Positions 44,557 to 54,761 of a stretch of DNA of 64,000 nt are shown here, one piece after another; position 1 is the first letter of the stretch; every line of letters starts with the position of its first letter. Origin of the DNA: MGBC114079 sp964531385 (GTDB taxonomy: Bacteria; Bacillota; Clostridia; Lachnospirales; CAG-274); assembly GCA_964531385.1 (NCBI GenBank), contig CAZHGC010000011.1, forward strand, positions 1-64,000. Direction: 5' to 3'. Made by a program: the position numbers and the translations under genes. Under the pieces are notes generated by a model, which saw only the letters and a list, made by a program, of their open reading frames with translations, had not been told where the DNA came from and ran no database searches.

Positions 44557-45041
44557 AAGTCACCCTCCTTAAAATTGAATACCTGTCCCCAATCAAAATA
44601 ACCGGAATCTTCTGTGCTTTTTGGCCATTCGCTACACCATGCGGGAATACTGGGCGATTCAACTCTGTCAAAGCTCGGAGTGTAGGGCTTGATGTCAAGT
44701 ACGGGGGTATTATCATTTGCGTCAATGAATGCAACACGAACTATGCCGTTGGTGAAATCAATGTTAATGATTTCGGACGTTGTTAATGCAATAGGGTTCG
44801 GACGTGCAGGAGATCGTGTTGCAAATACACCCATGACTTCGGGTGCACCTTTATAGGGCTGTTCAGTCTGTAATTCGTTTCGGTCTACGTTGTTGTCGCA
44901 ATTGCTGAACCACCAAAGGACATTGATGTGGCTGAAGCCATCTAAGGCTTGCAGTCCGGGAATGTACTCCGGCTTTAACTGAATAAATGTTCCATTTTCA
45001 TCATTTTTTACTTTGCCAATAGCTTTTAATTGATAGGTCAT
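44553..45041 (-). CDS. trmO: TrmO/TsaA-family methyltransferase
   Basis: 162 residues. The core GVFATRSPARPNPIALT (~89-105) is the TrmO (TsaA, YaeB) signature; the family includes the enzyme that N6-methylates t6A37 of tRNA-Thr, using SAM. A shorter C-terminus than E. coli TrmO. The ATG has AGGAGG about 8 bases upstream (minus strand). Upstream of and overlapping the acetyltransferase. Non-native codon use as in its partner. Confidence 0.87.
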   Translation of the reverse strand: MTYQLKAIGKVKNDENGTFIQLKPEYIPGLQALDGFSHINVLWWFSNCDNNVDRNELQTEQPYKGAPEVMGVFATRSPARPNPIALTTSEIINIDFTNGIVRVAFIDANDNTPVLDIKPYTPSFDRVESPSIPAWCSEWPKSTEDSGYFDWGQVFNFKEGDL

Positions 45042-45137
45042 ATTTTTTTCCTCCTTGTTTTTGTTGTAAAAATAGTATAAGACCTCACATCATGTGAGAT
45101 GCAATAGGGAAAAATTAAAAAGTGGGTGTGAAAAAAA

Positions 45138-45212
45138 TTAATTATTTTCCTGAATTAAAATAAAATGGTAACTTGGAAAAACAGAGGAATATGAGGAACA
45201 AAGAGTTCCTTA
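45138..45212. repeat. Repeat element, right copy
   Basis: Direct, diverged copy of 43708-43783 (shared AATTAAAATAAAATGGTAA and ATATGAGGAACAAAGAGTTC). The second arm of the palindrome is lost. Together the copies flank the acetyltransferase/TrmO pair. The rest of 45042-45466 has no gene. Confidence 0.65.
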
Positions 45213-45419
45213 TCTAAAATCCACAAGCGGAATTCGGTTCTACTGAGGAAAATAAAGAGGAAAAAAGTTTGCGACGCTATTGTTATTGGAGTTATTGGTT
45301 GAAAGATAGTTTTTTGATGAGGGTGCCTTGAAGAAACGAGATAGTTTTTTTGAGGTTTAAAGAGGTTCGAAGTTTTTGAAACAGGATTTAACAATACAAG
45401 TTATAGTTTACAAAAATTA

Positions 45420-45452
45420 GGGGTGTGAAAAATATTTTTTTACACCCCTTTT
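45420..45452. terminator. Terminator of the MerR gene
   Basis: GGGGTGT with ACACCCC (about 45420-45426 and 45442-45448). T-rich on the minus strand after the stem (CTAATTTTTG). Confidence 0.55.
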
Positions 45453-45466
45453 CAAAGTCTATACAA

Positions 45467-46279
45467 TCATGTGTGTTTCAGCGGTATTTGAAGTTCAATC
45501 AAGTATTTTTCAGGGTTATTCTCATTCCAGGGACCTCTATGCACAATTTGACGCATCGGGTTAGACATTTTGTATTTGCCGTTTGCCTGCAACCATTCGG
45601 CAAAGGCAATGTAGGCACATTTTATATTTGCAAAATCGCCATAGACCATTGTGCAAGCCATATACGGAATTGGCTCTGTTATGTGGAAACAAAAAGGGTC
45701 TTTTGCCTTTCCCATTTTCTTTACCGGAGCACATAGCTCAATATCAACATCTGTCTCTCGAAATTCGGTATCGTGATAAATGGAAAATGTATTGCCTATT
45801 ATTTCTATTTTTTGTGCACCTATAAAAGTAGAAAGTTCTTTCCATAAGTCGCCCTCGGAATAGTAGTTTGGTACAACTTTCCGCAAGGATAGCACCTGAT
45901 ATGCAGGAGACGACTTAACAGAGATGTTATAGTGCAATTCTCCTTTACAACCTTGTATTTCACTTTTTGCAATTTCAATCTTCCGCAGTTTTTCTTGTTC
46001 GGTCTGTATTGCATTTTCTATCTCTATACGTTTTTTGTCAAGTTGTGCAAGAAGTGATTGCTCGTCCATCATCAGAGCAAGAGCAATTTCTGAAACATTC
46101 AGCCCACTATCCCGAAAATACAAAATCTTATTTAGACGTGGTATTTGTTCTACTGAATACAGTCGGTGCCCTGTCCATTTGTCAACCTCTGCTGGTGTTA
46201 GAAGTCCTACCTCGTCATAATAGCGAAGCATACGAACAGATACCTGCATTAGCTTTGAAAATTCACCTATTTTAAACAT
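45467..46279 (-). CDS. MerR family regulator with GyrI-like effector domain
   Basis: 270 residues. N-terminal MerR helix-turn-helix (MFKIGEFSKLMQVSVRMLRYYDEVGLL), a coiled-coil dimer helix (~75-118) and a C-terminal GyrI-like small-molecule-binding domain (~120-270), the layout of BmrR/TipA-like drug-responsive activators. It probably regulates itself or a nearby gene; no transporter is adjacent. Codon use differs from the surrounding chromosome, like the trmO pair. Confidence 0.88.
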   Translation of the reverse strand: MFKIGEFSKLMQVSVRMLRYYDEVGLLTPAEVDKWTGHRLYSVEQIPRLNKILYFRDSGLNVSEIALALMMDEQSLLAQLDKKRIEIENAIQTEQEKLRKIEIAKSEIQGCKGELHYNISVKSSPAYQVLSLRKVVPNYYSEGDLWKELSTFIGAQKIEIIGNTFSIYHDTEFRETDVDIELCAPVKKMGKAKDPFCFHITEPIPYMACTMVYGDFANIKCAYIAFAEWLQANGKYKMSNPMRQIVHRGPWNENNPEKYLIELQIPLKHT

Positions 46280-46665
46280 CGTATCACCACCTACTTATTA
46301 TTATAGCAAATACAAGTTATACTTCAATCGCTTTCTTACATTTGCAAAGAAATTATTTAGGTCAATAGCGGGAACTGTATAGACGTATCGAAAACAGGTT
46401 TTCGATGAGATAATATAGAGAAACAAATAGCTTATTTCAAAGATTTTCGAATAAAATTATTGAAACTTGTTTTTATTCGAAGAAGGCGGAATGTACATTT
46501 TTTGAACGGTTAAATTTATTCGAATTGGGAGACTTTTTTTACAATATTATTATTTTTTCAATTATGGTTTGATATTCTTGAAATTAAATAGTATAATAAT
46601 ATTAATATGGTTTGGACAATTTTTTTATTTACCGAAAATGTGAAAAAATTTTTTGGAGGGTTAAT
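46280..46665. other. Intergenic region between the MerR gene and the SLH gene
   Basis: Contains ATCGAAAAC-ag-GTTTTCGAT (about 46388-46407) and a weak inverted TTTCAAAGATTTTCGAAT/ATTGAAAC pattern (about 46436-46470), perhaps a decayed relative of the interspersed palindromes. No gene supported. Confidence 0.45.
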
Positions 46666-49600
46666 ATGAAAAAAGGATTTTTTGGAGGTCTTGTTTTGAA
46701 AAGACTGATTGCTTTTGTTTTTGCCTTTGTTTTTATACCGTTTGGCGGGGCTTATGTGTTTGCTTTGACGGACACGAAAGTTTTTACTGACCCAGTTGAA
46801 AACACTTATGTTGGCAGAACAGAGGGTTGGGACATTATCGATAATCTTAATTTTTCTGATGTTGGGGTTTCTCATTGGGCAAGGGAAGCGGTTGTTCGTT
46901 CGGGTGCATATGATATGGTTAAAGGATATAACGGAAAATTTAACCCGAATTCAACGGTTTCAAATCAAGAGGCAATTGCTTTTGTTTTGCGTGTTATGGG
47001 TATGGAAAATGCTGCACAGACGAGGGCTTCGGAACTTAAAGAGACTACACCTCAATTTGAATCGGTTTTGCCGACCTGGTCTAACGGGTATTTGAGCCTT
47101 GCAAGCGAAAACGGGCTTATTTCAGACCAAGAATATCTCGATACTTTGGTTGTTGACCAAACAACCCTTGATGATACGGCATTTTTAAAAAATGCTCCGG
47201 CAACAAGAGAACGTGTTGCGGATTGGATTGTTAAAGGGCTTAACGTTATTTCGCCGGAAGTTTTATCTGTTAACAATACATCTCAACAAAGTATGTATAA
47301 ATATTCTGATTGGGATAAGGTTGACGTTGCTTATGCTCAATCTCTTGAACTTTTGTGTGCAAACGGTGTTCTTGCAGGGTCTGACGGGAAAATTAACCCG
47401 AAAGGTGCTATTACAAGAGCTCAAATGGCTCAACTTCTTTCAAATCTCGACACAATTTATTTTAAATCGGCGGGTATGGAAAAGAAAACAGGAACGGTTG
47501 GCGGTATTCAAGATGCTCAGCTTTCTCAAACAAACATAGCTAATCTTTGGAGAAACATTTACATAAGAAATATGGACGGTAAAATTGACGTTTTACAGTT
47601 CCAAGTTCGTGAGAGCGATTCGCCTCAGGACAAAGTTGCGGATACGGTTGTTTATAACAACGGTGCTGTTTCAAGCCTTACATCTCTTCTTGAGGGCGAC
47701 CAGATTGAATATGTTGTTAGGACAAACGAGGAAACAGGCGAGAAAACAGTTGTTTTTGTTAAGAAAACAGGCGGGCTTACAAGAAAAGACGTTCAAGGAA
47801 AGCTCATGGAAATTGATTATGCAAACGGACAAATTCACGTTTTGGACACTTTGGGAAAAAGATTTTCATATCCTATTGTTAATGGGCTTTACGGAACGAT
47901 TGATGGTGAAAATTATATTGTTATGGGCGAAAAAAGATATTTGGACAAAAGTCTTCCGTACGGAAGCACTGTTAAACTTTCGCTTGTTAACAACACTGTT
48001 GACGACATTCAATATATTGGCGAAATGAATTTACTTAACGAAATTCGTGGCGTTGTTATTGAAAACAATCAGGCATACGGATATCTTACAGTTGTTGACA
48101 ACAACGGCAAAGAAGTTACCAAAAACTATTATTCCGACCAAATTGAAGTTGAAAAACAAGAATATTATGACACTGATGACGAGACAGGCTATCTTGACCA
48201 AATTTTTCAAACAGGTGCTTATGATGCAAGAGATACTCAAATTTCCAATATTGAACCGGGGGACATTGTTTTTATAAGAACTTTTGCAGACGACCCAGAC
48301 ACTATTGAGAGCATTAGTGCATCTCCGAATTACATAATGAAATATGGAAAAGTTAGCAGTTATGTTAATGACGGAACGGGCGTTAATCAACTTATGCTTC
48401 AATATGAAAACGGTCAAACTTCTTGGTTTGATGTTGCAGAGTCGGTTTTTGCATCGAAAGCGGGCAAGCCTATTGAACAAAGCGAAATTCAAGCGGGTGA
48501 TTGGGTTAAAGTTCTTGTTAATCAGGCTATTATTTCGCCGGGGTATGTTATGGAGTCGGTTAAAGAAATTACTGTTGAGGGAACAGGCCACGAAATTAAC
48601 ACAATTATTAAAGGTCAGCTTGGTGCAATTAACAACATTCAAAATAAAATTTCTGTTCAAGATTCTTATACTCTTACGAAAAAGGGTTGGGCGGATTATA
48701 AAGAAATTAGAGATGTTAGTATTGCAAACAATGATATTACTTATTATTATGAGGGAAAACAAATTAATCTCGATTATGCTATGAGATTTTTAAAACACGC
48801 AGACAATGACGTTTATATTGCTCTTGAAAACAATTATAGCGGTGAGAAAGTTTCTATGATTTCGTTTAGAACAAGCAGAGACGATGTTCTTGATGCGGAT
48901 ACAATTATTAATTCTGACGGGGCGGGAAGCTTTAATATTTCTTCCAGAGACGGAAATATTTCTACAGACAGCGGTACAATTGTTAGAAGATATGGCAGAC
49001 TTGTTACGGGAAACGATATTATGATTCCTGATTTTGCAACGATTGTTTTGAACGGAGACAACAAAGCGGCGGTTGTTGATATTTATGACCAGCCTGATGT
49101 TTCGGGCGTTCTTATTGGCCGAGGAAGAATTTTGAGTGTTGATGAGGGACAGAGTTTCTCTCTTAAATCGACAGGTATTCTTACAGGAACAAAATGGGTT
49201 TACTCTCCTGTTGAGAGAACATTCCAGATTGACCACAACACTATGTATATTGACGAAAACGGTATTTCATCGATGGAAAACTTTATTGAATATACAACGA
49301 ATTCAGCTGTTAGCAAGGTTTACAACATTGTTTCTGACGGAACAAAAGCAACTCACGTTATTAATTCGCCTTATGCCAAAGATGCTGTTCGAGGCGAGGT
49401 TGTTTCTTCCGGAACTTCTCAGGCAGAGGGCGGAAACGGCGACGCAGAAAACGGAGAAAATGCGGAAAACGGCGGAAACGCAGGAAAGACGATTGTTATT
49501 AAAAACAGTACATATCTTAAAAACAAAGCTTATAATTGGGACGATGTTAGCTATACTGACAGCAGTGTTAACATTAATATTCCGGCAAACTCAATTATTG

Positions 49601-49734
49601 TTAAAAACAACAAAGTTGTTGGAATTTCCGAAATTGAAAAAGGCGACAAGATTCGTGTTATGACGGATAATTTGCCGGACAGAGTTGAGGGTGGAATGAC
49701 TATTTCCGGTTATATTGTTCTTGTTGAGGGATAA
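46666..49734 (+). CDS. Large S-layer homology (SLH) surface protein
   Basis: 1022 residues. I start at the ATG at 46666 (GGAGGG 6 bases upstream), not at the open frame from 46612. A signal peptide runs to about residue 33 (YVFALT). Three SLH motifs lie near the N-terminus: NFSDVGVSHWAREAVVRSGAYDMVKG..., the YLSLASENGLI stretch, and YKYSDWDKVDVAYAQSLELLCANGVLAG... (up to ~260). These bind pyruvylated wall polysaccharide. The remainder is repeated beta-strand domains, with an Asn/Gly/Glu-rich low-complexity segment (~920-942). It is not similar in sequence to known enzymes, so probably structural. A terminator follows, and another SLH gene comes next. Confidence 0.85.
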   Translation: MKKGFFGGLVLKRLIAFVFAFVFIPFGGAYVFALTDTKVFTDPVENTYVGRTEGWDIIDNLNFSDVGVSHWAREAVVRSGAYDMVKGYNGKFNPNSTVSNQEAIAFVLRVMGMENAAQTRASELKETTPQFESVLPTWSNGYLSLASENGLISDQEYLDTLVVDQTTLDDTAFLKNAPATRERVADWIVKGLNVISPEVLSVNNTSQQSMYKYSDWDKVDVAYAQSLELLCANGVLAGSDGKINPKGAITRAQMAQLLSNLDTIYFKSAGMEKKTGTVGGIQDAQLSQTNIANLWRNIYIRNMDGKIDVLQFQVRESDSPQDKVADTVVYNNGAVSSLTSLLEGDQIEYVVRTNEETGEKTVVFVKKTGGLTRKDVQGKLMEIDYANGQIHVLDTLGKRFSYPIVNGLYGTIDGENYIVMGEKRYLDKSLPYGSTVKLSLVNNTVDDIQYIGEMNLLNEIRGVVIENNQAYGYLTVVDNNGKEVTKNYYSDQIEVEKQEYYDTDDETGYLDQIFQTGAYDARDTQISNIEPGDIVFIRTFADDPDTIESISASPNYIMKYGKVSSYVNDGTGVNQLMLQYENGQTSWFDVAESVFASKAGKPIEQSEIQAGDWVKVLVNQAIISPGYVMESVKEITVEGTGHEINTIIKGQLGAINNIQNKISVQDSYTLTKKGWADYKEIRDVSIANNDITYYYEGKQINLDYAMRFLKHADNDVYIALENNYSGEKVSMISFRTSRDDVLDADTIINSDGAGSFNISSRDGNISTDSGTIVRRYGRLVTGNDIMIPDFATIVLNGDNKAAVVDIYDQPDVSGVLIGRGRILSVDEGQSFSLKSTGILTGTKWVYSPVERTFQIDHNTMYIDENGISSMENFIEYTTNSAVSKVYNIVSDGTKATHVINSPYAKDAVRGEVVSSGTSQAEGGNGDAENGENAENGGNAGKTIVIKNSTYLKNKAYNWDDVSYTDSSVNINIPANSIIVKNNKVVGISEIEKGDKIRVMTDNLPDRVEGGMTISGYIVLVEG

Positions 49735-49770
49735 ATTTAATTTGTGTTTTACAACTTTTTGATTTGAAGC

Positions 49771-49830
49771 GGACAGCTGTTTCGTTTGGTTAAAATTTGG
49801 TTTTGATTTTTTGAAACAGCTGTCCTTTTG
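49771..49830 (+). terminator. Terminator after the large SLH gene
   Basis: GGACAGCTGTTTC (49771-49783) with GAAACAGCTGTCC (49813-49825), perfect 13-bp arms, then TTTTG. Confidence 0.75.
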
Positions 49831-49873
49831 AAAATGAGTTTTACGAAGGTTATGACAAAGGAAGGGTGATTGT

Positions 49874-51409
49874 GTGAACAAGTTTAAATGTTTTGCTTTT
49901 GCCGGAATTCTTTCGGGGATTATTTTTTCGGCGGGGTGTCCTGTTTTTGCGGAATTGGGCGATTTTGGCTTTTTTGGTGGGATTTCTTCAGGAAGAAATT
50001 TGCCAAAAACAACAGAACTTATTCTTGAAAAGCAGGAAAACAAAAACAAAAAGGACGACCTTGAATGCGTTTACAAAGAAATTATGTTTTTATCGGGCGT
50101 TCCGACAACTTTTGAGGGAAATTTGACTGTTGAAGACAAAAGCAAAAAAGACGAAACAAAAACGGCGGATACTTATGATATTACTTACAAAGTTGAATCG
50201 AACGCATCGACAGACAATGATAACAAAATTTCAAGAGATATTAAGTATGAAGTTAATTATCGTATTGAGGGAAACCAATATATTAAAGATTATGAAGTTG
50301 ACGATTGGAACGAAACCATTACCATTGGCGGAACAAATTATGTTCTTGATGAGGATCAATCGAAATCGACCGTTTCGGTTATTGAGTCGCATACGCCGGG
50401 GGTTACATATTATAAGGGAAACGTTTCTCACAAGGCGGTTTATACTCTTGATGAGTCTAAAGTTGTTTGGGAACTTTCCGGAACTTTTTATGGTTATAAC
50501 TGTGCTTGGTCTTCAACGGAAACTCACAGAATTGACGGAACGGTTACAACAGACGGCTGGCAGATGCAATATCAAATTAGGCCGAGTGTTTCTGTTGGAA
50601 AGACTTTGCAATATTCCGAAAATGAACCGACAGCTATAAGCTTTTCGGGAAATTACAGAGAAGTTATGCAAAATTATAGCGGACTTAGTTATGATATTTA
50701 CACTATGCCGAAAGTTAATACTTATGATGTTCCGAAAACAGGAACGGAATCTATTGAAACTTACAACAATTTTGAACAGCTTATTGCTCCTGATTTGGGA
50801 TTTTTGAAAGGGCATTTTGCAGAGGCAGACATTAAAAAGCTTTTTGCTATGCAAATTCTTGACGGAGAGCCGACTTATTATCAGCCGAGCCAAGCAATTA
50901 CGAGAGGTCAATTTGTTACTATGCTTACAAAAGCCGTTAAACTTCCTATTGAGGAAACAACGAAGAAAAAGAGCAAGAAAAAGCAAGTTGTTAACGTTGT
51001 TTTCCCTGATGTTACGGAAACGAGAAAAGAATATCCTTATATTATGGCGGCTTATAAGGCGGGGCTTGCTGTTGGAAGAGACAACGGACATTTTTACACT
51101 GATTCGCCTATTGAGCGTCAGGAGGCAATTGTTATTCTTTTGAGAACATTGGGTCTTGAAAATCTTGGACTTTCGCCAACTCCTATTACTTCTTTTACAG
51201 ACGACCAATATATTGCAAACTGGGCGAAAAAAGAAGTTTATGCTGCGGCAAGGCTTGGAATTATTGCGGGGGATTCTGACGGAAAATTTAGGCCGAAAAG
51301 CTATGTTTCGAAAGCGGAAGCGGCTGCTTTTGTTAACAGGCTTGTAACTTATATGAGAAGTGATTTACATACGGATTATACTGAGCATATTGTTAATTAC
51401 TCAAATTAA
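49874..51409 (+). CDS. Second SLH surface protein, C-terminal SLH domains
   Basis: 511 residues from a GTG with GAAGGGTGA 5 bases upstream. A signal peptide runs to about residue 26. The middle (~60-270) is a beta-rich domain of unknown type with many charged residues; three SLH repeats occupy ~295-500 (the second, FPDVTETRKEYPYIMAAYKAGLAVG, is clear). So the SLH block is at the opposite end from the large protein. It precedes a Ctp protease by 15 bases and is likely co-transcribed. Confidence 0.85.
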   Translation: MNKFKCFAFAGILSGIIFSAGCPVFAELGDFGFFGGISSGRNLPKTTELILEKQENKNKKDDLECVYKEIMFLSGVPTTFEGNLTVEDKSKKDETKTADTYDITYKVESNASTDNDNKISRDIKYEVNYRIEGNQYIKDYEVDDWNETITIGGTNYVLDEDQSKSTVSVIESHTPGVTYYKGNVSHKAVYTLDESKVVWELSGTFYGYNCAWSSTETHRIDGTVTTDGWQMQYQIRPSVSVGKTLQYSENEPTAISFSGNYREVMQNYSGLSYDIYTMPKVNTYDVPKTGTESIETYNNFEQLIAPDLGFLKGHFAEADIKKLFAMQILDGEPTYYQPSQAITRGQFVTMLTKAVKLPIEETTKKKSKKKQVVNVVFPDVTETRKEYPYIMAAYKAGLAVGRDNGHFYTDSPIERQEAIVILLRTLGLENLGLSPTPITSFTDDQYIANWAKKEVYAAARLGIIAGDSDGKFRPKSYVSKAEAAAFVNRLVTYMRSDLHTDYTEHIVNYSN

Positions 51410-51424
51410 TGGGGGCTGTTTTAT

Positions 51425-52813
51425 ATGAACAAATTTAAAAGAATTCTTTTTTCGGGAATTTTGATAACTTCTTTTTTATCGTCTTCTTTTGTTTTTGCTG
51501 ATTCGAAGCCACTTCAAAAAGGCGATGAAATTGTTGTTAAAAATTCGGAAGAAATTAATTCGGCGGGAGAATATCTTAAACAAATTATTGCAATTATTGA
51601 CAATTTTTATGTTGAAGACGTTCCTGTTGAGGAGCTTGTTAAAGGAGCTGTTGCCGGTATGGCGGGGAAACTTGACCAATATAGCGAATTTCTTGATGAA
51701 GAGGAACTTGCGGTAACTGTTAGCGAGCTTTCAAACAAAAACGTTGGCATTGGAATTGCTTTCTATGAAAAATTTAAAGACGGTTATCCTCAGATTTTTC
51801 AAGTTTATGAGGACAGTCCTGCCGAAAAAGCAGGAATTTTGAAAGATGACGTTTTGATTTCTGTTGCCGGAAACGATATGAAAGACAAATCGGCGGAGGA
51901 AGTTAGCAAATCGATTGTTTCAAATCAAGGAAAGAGAATTAAAGTTGTTGTTAAACGAAATGATGTTGAAAAACAGATTTATGTTATTGTTGGCGAATTT
52001 ATTACTCCGACGGTTTTTGTTTCAAAGGTTGACAATTTAATTGAGGGACTTGACAAAACCAAGTCAGATAAAGTAAGATATGTTCAGATTTCTTCTTTTG
52101 AAGAAGCAACGGGGCAAGAATTTAAAAAGACTGTTAAAAAGCTTAAATCTCAAAATGTTGAGGGAATTATTCTTGACCTTAGATTTAACGGGGGCGGAGT
52201 TACGCAATCGGCTTATGAAATTTGCGAGGCTCTTGTTAAAGAAGGCCCATTTCTTAATATAAAGATGAAAGAGGGCGATTATACTGTTAATTCGGAGGAT
52301 AACGACATTCCGTTTAAAAATATTGTTGTTCTTACAAACGATGCTTCGGCTTCAGCTTCGGAACTTGTTGCGGCTGTTCTTAAAGACAGCGGGGCTGATA
52401 TTGTTGGTGGAAAGACTTATGGAAAAGGCGTTACACAAGCTGTTTTGCCTCTTGATGGTCTTGGTGCTTTGAAGATGACAACGGAAGAGTTTTCACCTAT
52501 GAGCGGAAGAAAGATTAACGGAGTTGGTGTTGTTCCGAATTATGAAGTTAATCAAATTGCTGTTATTAAATTTAATTCTGAGCATATTGCCAAAGACGTT
52601 GAGGAAGCTCTTATTTCTTTGGGTTATGACATTGAAACAAACGAGAAAAAGAAAGAAGTTATTAAAGAAATTCAGAAAAAATATTCCGGAAAGCAAACCG
52701 GCGAAATTGATGTTGACACAATTTCTTTTATTAACAGCGAAATTGTTAATAAGAATTTTCAAGATGATACTGTCTTGGAAAAAGGTGTTGAAGTTATTTT
52801 TGATAAATTATAA
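51425..52813 (+). CDS. C-terminal processing protease (S41, Ctp)
   Basis: 462 residues with a signal peptide or anchor (MNKFKRILFSGILITSFLSSSFVFA). A PDZ domain (~95-180) leads to the S41 core with ASASASEL (serine region near ~305) and GKTYGKGVTQ, where Lys and Gln follow in the K-x3-Q spacing of CtpB-type serine-lysine proteases. The C-terminal ~90 residues form a peptidoglycan-binding-like helical tail. It could process the SLH proteins encoded before it. The N-terminal lead resembles that of the SLH gene just upstream. Confidence 0.9.
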   Translation: MNKFKRILFSGILITSFLSSSFVFADSKPLQKGDEIVVKNSEEINSAGEYLKQIIAIIDNFYVEDVPVEELVKGAVAGMAGKLDQYSEFLDEEELAVTVSELSNKNVGIGIAFYEKFKDGYPQIFQVYEDSPAEKAGILKDDVLISVAGNDMKDKSAEEVSKSIVSNQGKRIKVVVKRNDVEKQIYVIVGEFITPTVFVSKVDNLIEGLDKTKSDKVRYVQISSFEEATGQEFKKTVKKLKSQNVEGIILDLRFNGGGVTQSAYEICEALVKEGPFLNIKMKEGDYTVNSEDNDIPFKNIVVLTNDASASASELVAAVLKDSGADIVGGKTYGKGVTQAVLPLDGLGALKMTTEEFSPMSGRKINGVGVVPNYEVNQIAVIKFNSEHIAKDVEEALISLGYDIETNEKKKEVIKEIQKKYSGKQTGEIDVDTISFINSEIVNKNFQDDTVLEKGVEVIFDKL

Positions 52814-52844
52814 GCTATATTATTTTTGAACGTTATTTACACTG

Positions 52845-52882
52845 CTGCCGGCGTAAGTTTTGCCGGCGGTGCGTTTTTATTT
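52845..52882 (+). terminator. Terminator after the Ctp gene
   Basis: TGCTGCCGGC pairs with GCCGGCGGTG (some G-T pairs), followed by CGTTTTTATTT. Confidence 0.7.
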
Positions 52883-52944
52883 GGTGTATTTAAGGCGAAT
52901 TGCAACAGTTTTTTGACTGAATAAATTATTTAGAGGTGGATATG

Positions 52945-54555
52945 ATGCAGACAAAGTATATTTTTGTTACAGGCGGCGTTGTTTCCGGACTTGGCAAAGG
53001 AATTACCGCAGCTTCTCTTGGTAGACTTCTTAAAGCGAGAGGTTACAGAGTTACTATTCAAAAATTTGACCCTTATATTAATATTGACCCCGGAACTATG
53101 AGCCCTTATCAGCACGGCGAAGTTTTTGTTACGGACGACGGGGGAGAAACTGACCTTGACCTTGGACATTATGAAAGATTTGTTGACGAAAGTTTGACAA
53201 TTAACAACAACATAACTACAGGGAAAATTTATTGGTCGGTTCTTAACAAAGAAAGAAAAGGCGAATATTTGGGTGCTACTGTTCAAGTTATTCCGCACAT
53301 TACCAATGCAATTAAAGAAAGGGTTTTTCGTGCTGGAAAGTCGACCCAATCGGACATTGTTATTACCGAAATTGGAGGAACTGTTGGAGACATTGAAAGC
53401 GAACCTTTCCTTGAAGCTATCAGACAGGTTGCGAGCGATGTTGGAAGAGAAAACGTTTTATATATTCACGTTACTTTAATTCCTTATCTTGCAAAATCGG
53501 GAGAAATGAAAACGAAGCCGACTCAACATTCGGTTAAACAACTTCTTGCGATTGGTATTCAGCCGGATATTATTGTTTGCAGAACCGAGCATCATATGAA
53601 TCAGGATATGAAAGACAAATTGGCTCTTTTTTGCAATGTTGATAAAAGTTGCGTTATGGAAAACATTGACTGCGAGTCTCTTTACGAAGTTCCGTTACTT
53701 CTTGAAAAAGAAAAACTTGCTCATATTGTTTGCGAGAAACTTGATATTCAAGACAGAGAGCCGGATTTGACGGATTGGTGTCAGGTTGTTGAAATGCAAA
53801 AAAATCTTGAAAAAAGCGTTACTGTTGGGCTTGTTGGAAAATATGTTGAGCTTCACGATGCCTATATTTCAATTGTTGAGGCTTTGAAACACGCCGGTAT
53901 TCATTCTTCGGCAGATATTAATATAAAATGGATTGATTCGGAAGATATTGAAAAACTTGGTGCAAAAGAATGTCTTTCTGACGTTGATGCTGTTTTGGTT
54001 CCGGGCGGTTTTGGAGCGAGAGGCGTTGAGGGAAAAATTGAGGCGGTTCGTTTTGCAAGAGAAAACAAAATTCCGTTTTTGGGAATTTGTCTTGGAATGC
54101 AATGCACCGTTATTGAATTTGCAAGAAACGTTGTTGGTCTTTCGGGGGCATATACTGCCGAAATTGATGAAAATACAAAATATCCCGTTATTGACATTAT
54201 GCCGGAGCAAAAGGACATTGACGAACTTGGCGGAACTATGAGACTTGGGGCATATCCTTGCAAGCTTACAAAGGGCAGTATTTCTGCAAGTTCATATGAA
54301 GATGAGCTTGTTTATGAAAGACATCGACACAGATATGAATTTAACAATGAATTTAGAAGCCAGATGATTGAAAAAGGGCTTGTTATTGCGGGAGTTTCGC
54401 CTGACGAAAAGCTTGTTGAAATTGTTGAGCTTAAAAAAGATGTTCACCCTTGGTTTGTTGGAGTTCAGTTCCACCCAGAATTTAAGTCGAGACCAAACAG
54501 ACCACACCCATTGTTTTTGGGATTTGTCAGAGCGGCTGTTGACGTTAAAAAGTGA
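52945..54555 (+). CDS. pyrG: CTP synthase
   Basis: Amidates UTP to CTP. 536 residues. N-terminal synthetase domain with FVTGGVVSGLGKGI (7-20) and DPYINIDPGTMSPYQHGEVFV; C-terminal glutaminase with LGICLGMQC (Cys nucleophile) and the FHPE catalytic pair. I use the second of two adjacent ATG codons (52945), 6 bases after AGAGGTG. Likely monocistronic. Confidence 0.96.
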   Translation: MQTKYIFVTGGVVSGLGKGITAASLGRLLKARGYRVTIQKFDPYINIDPGTMSPYQHGEVFVTDDGGETDLDLGHYERFVDESLTINNNITTGKIYWSVLNKERKGEYLGATVQVIPHITNAIKERVFRAGKSTQSDIVITEIGGTVGDIESEPFLEAIRQVASDVGRENVLYIHVTLIPYLAKSGEMKTKPTQHSVKQLLAIGIQPDIIVCRTEHHMNQDMKDKLALFCNVDKSCVMENIDCESLYEVPLLLEKEKLAHIVCEKLDIQDREPDLTDWCQVVEMQKNLEKSVTVGLVGKYVELHDAYISIVEALKHAGIHSSADINIKWIDSEDIEKLGAKECLSDVDAVLVPGGFGARGVEGKIEAVRFARENKIPFLGICLGMQCTVIEFARNVVGLSGAYTAEIDENTKYPVIDIMPEQKDIDELGGTMRLGAYPCKLTKGSISASSYEDELVYERHRHRYEFNNEFRSQMIEKGLVIAGVSPDEKLVEIVELKKDVHPWFVGVQFHPEFKSRPNRPHPLFLGFVRAAVDVKK

Positions 54556-54592
54556 GCAAATTTGAAGTGTTTTTAATTTTTTGATTATATTT

Positions 54593-54657
54593 TTTCCCTT
54601 GCTAAATTTAAGGAGTTTTACATATTTTCGTACGATTTGGCAAGGGAAAGATTTTTT
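54593..54657 (+). terminator. Inverted repeat/terminator after pyrG
   Basis: TTTCCCTTGC (54593-54602) with GCAAGGGAAA (54640-54649), then GATTTTTT; the loop is 37 bases. Confidence 0.55.
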
Positions 54658-54761
54658 GGTTTTTTGGGGAAAATTGAGGGGACTTGATTTTTCCTTTTTT
54701 AAGTTGTGATTTATCTTATATTTACATATATTGTATTGACAGGAATTTATGGAGGGTTCTT

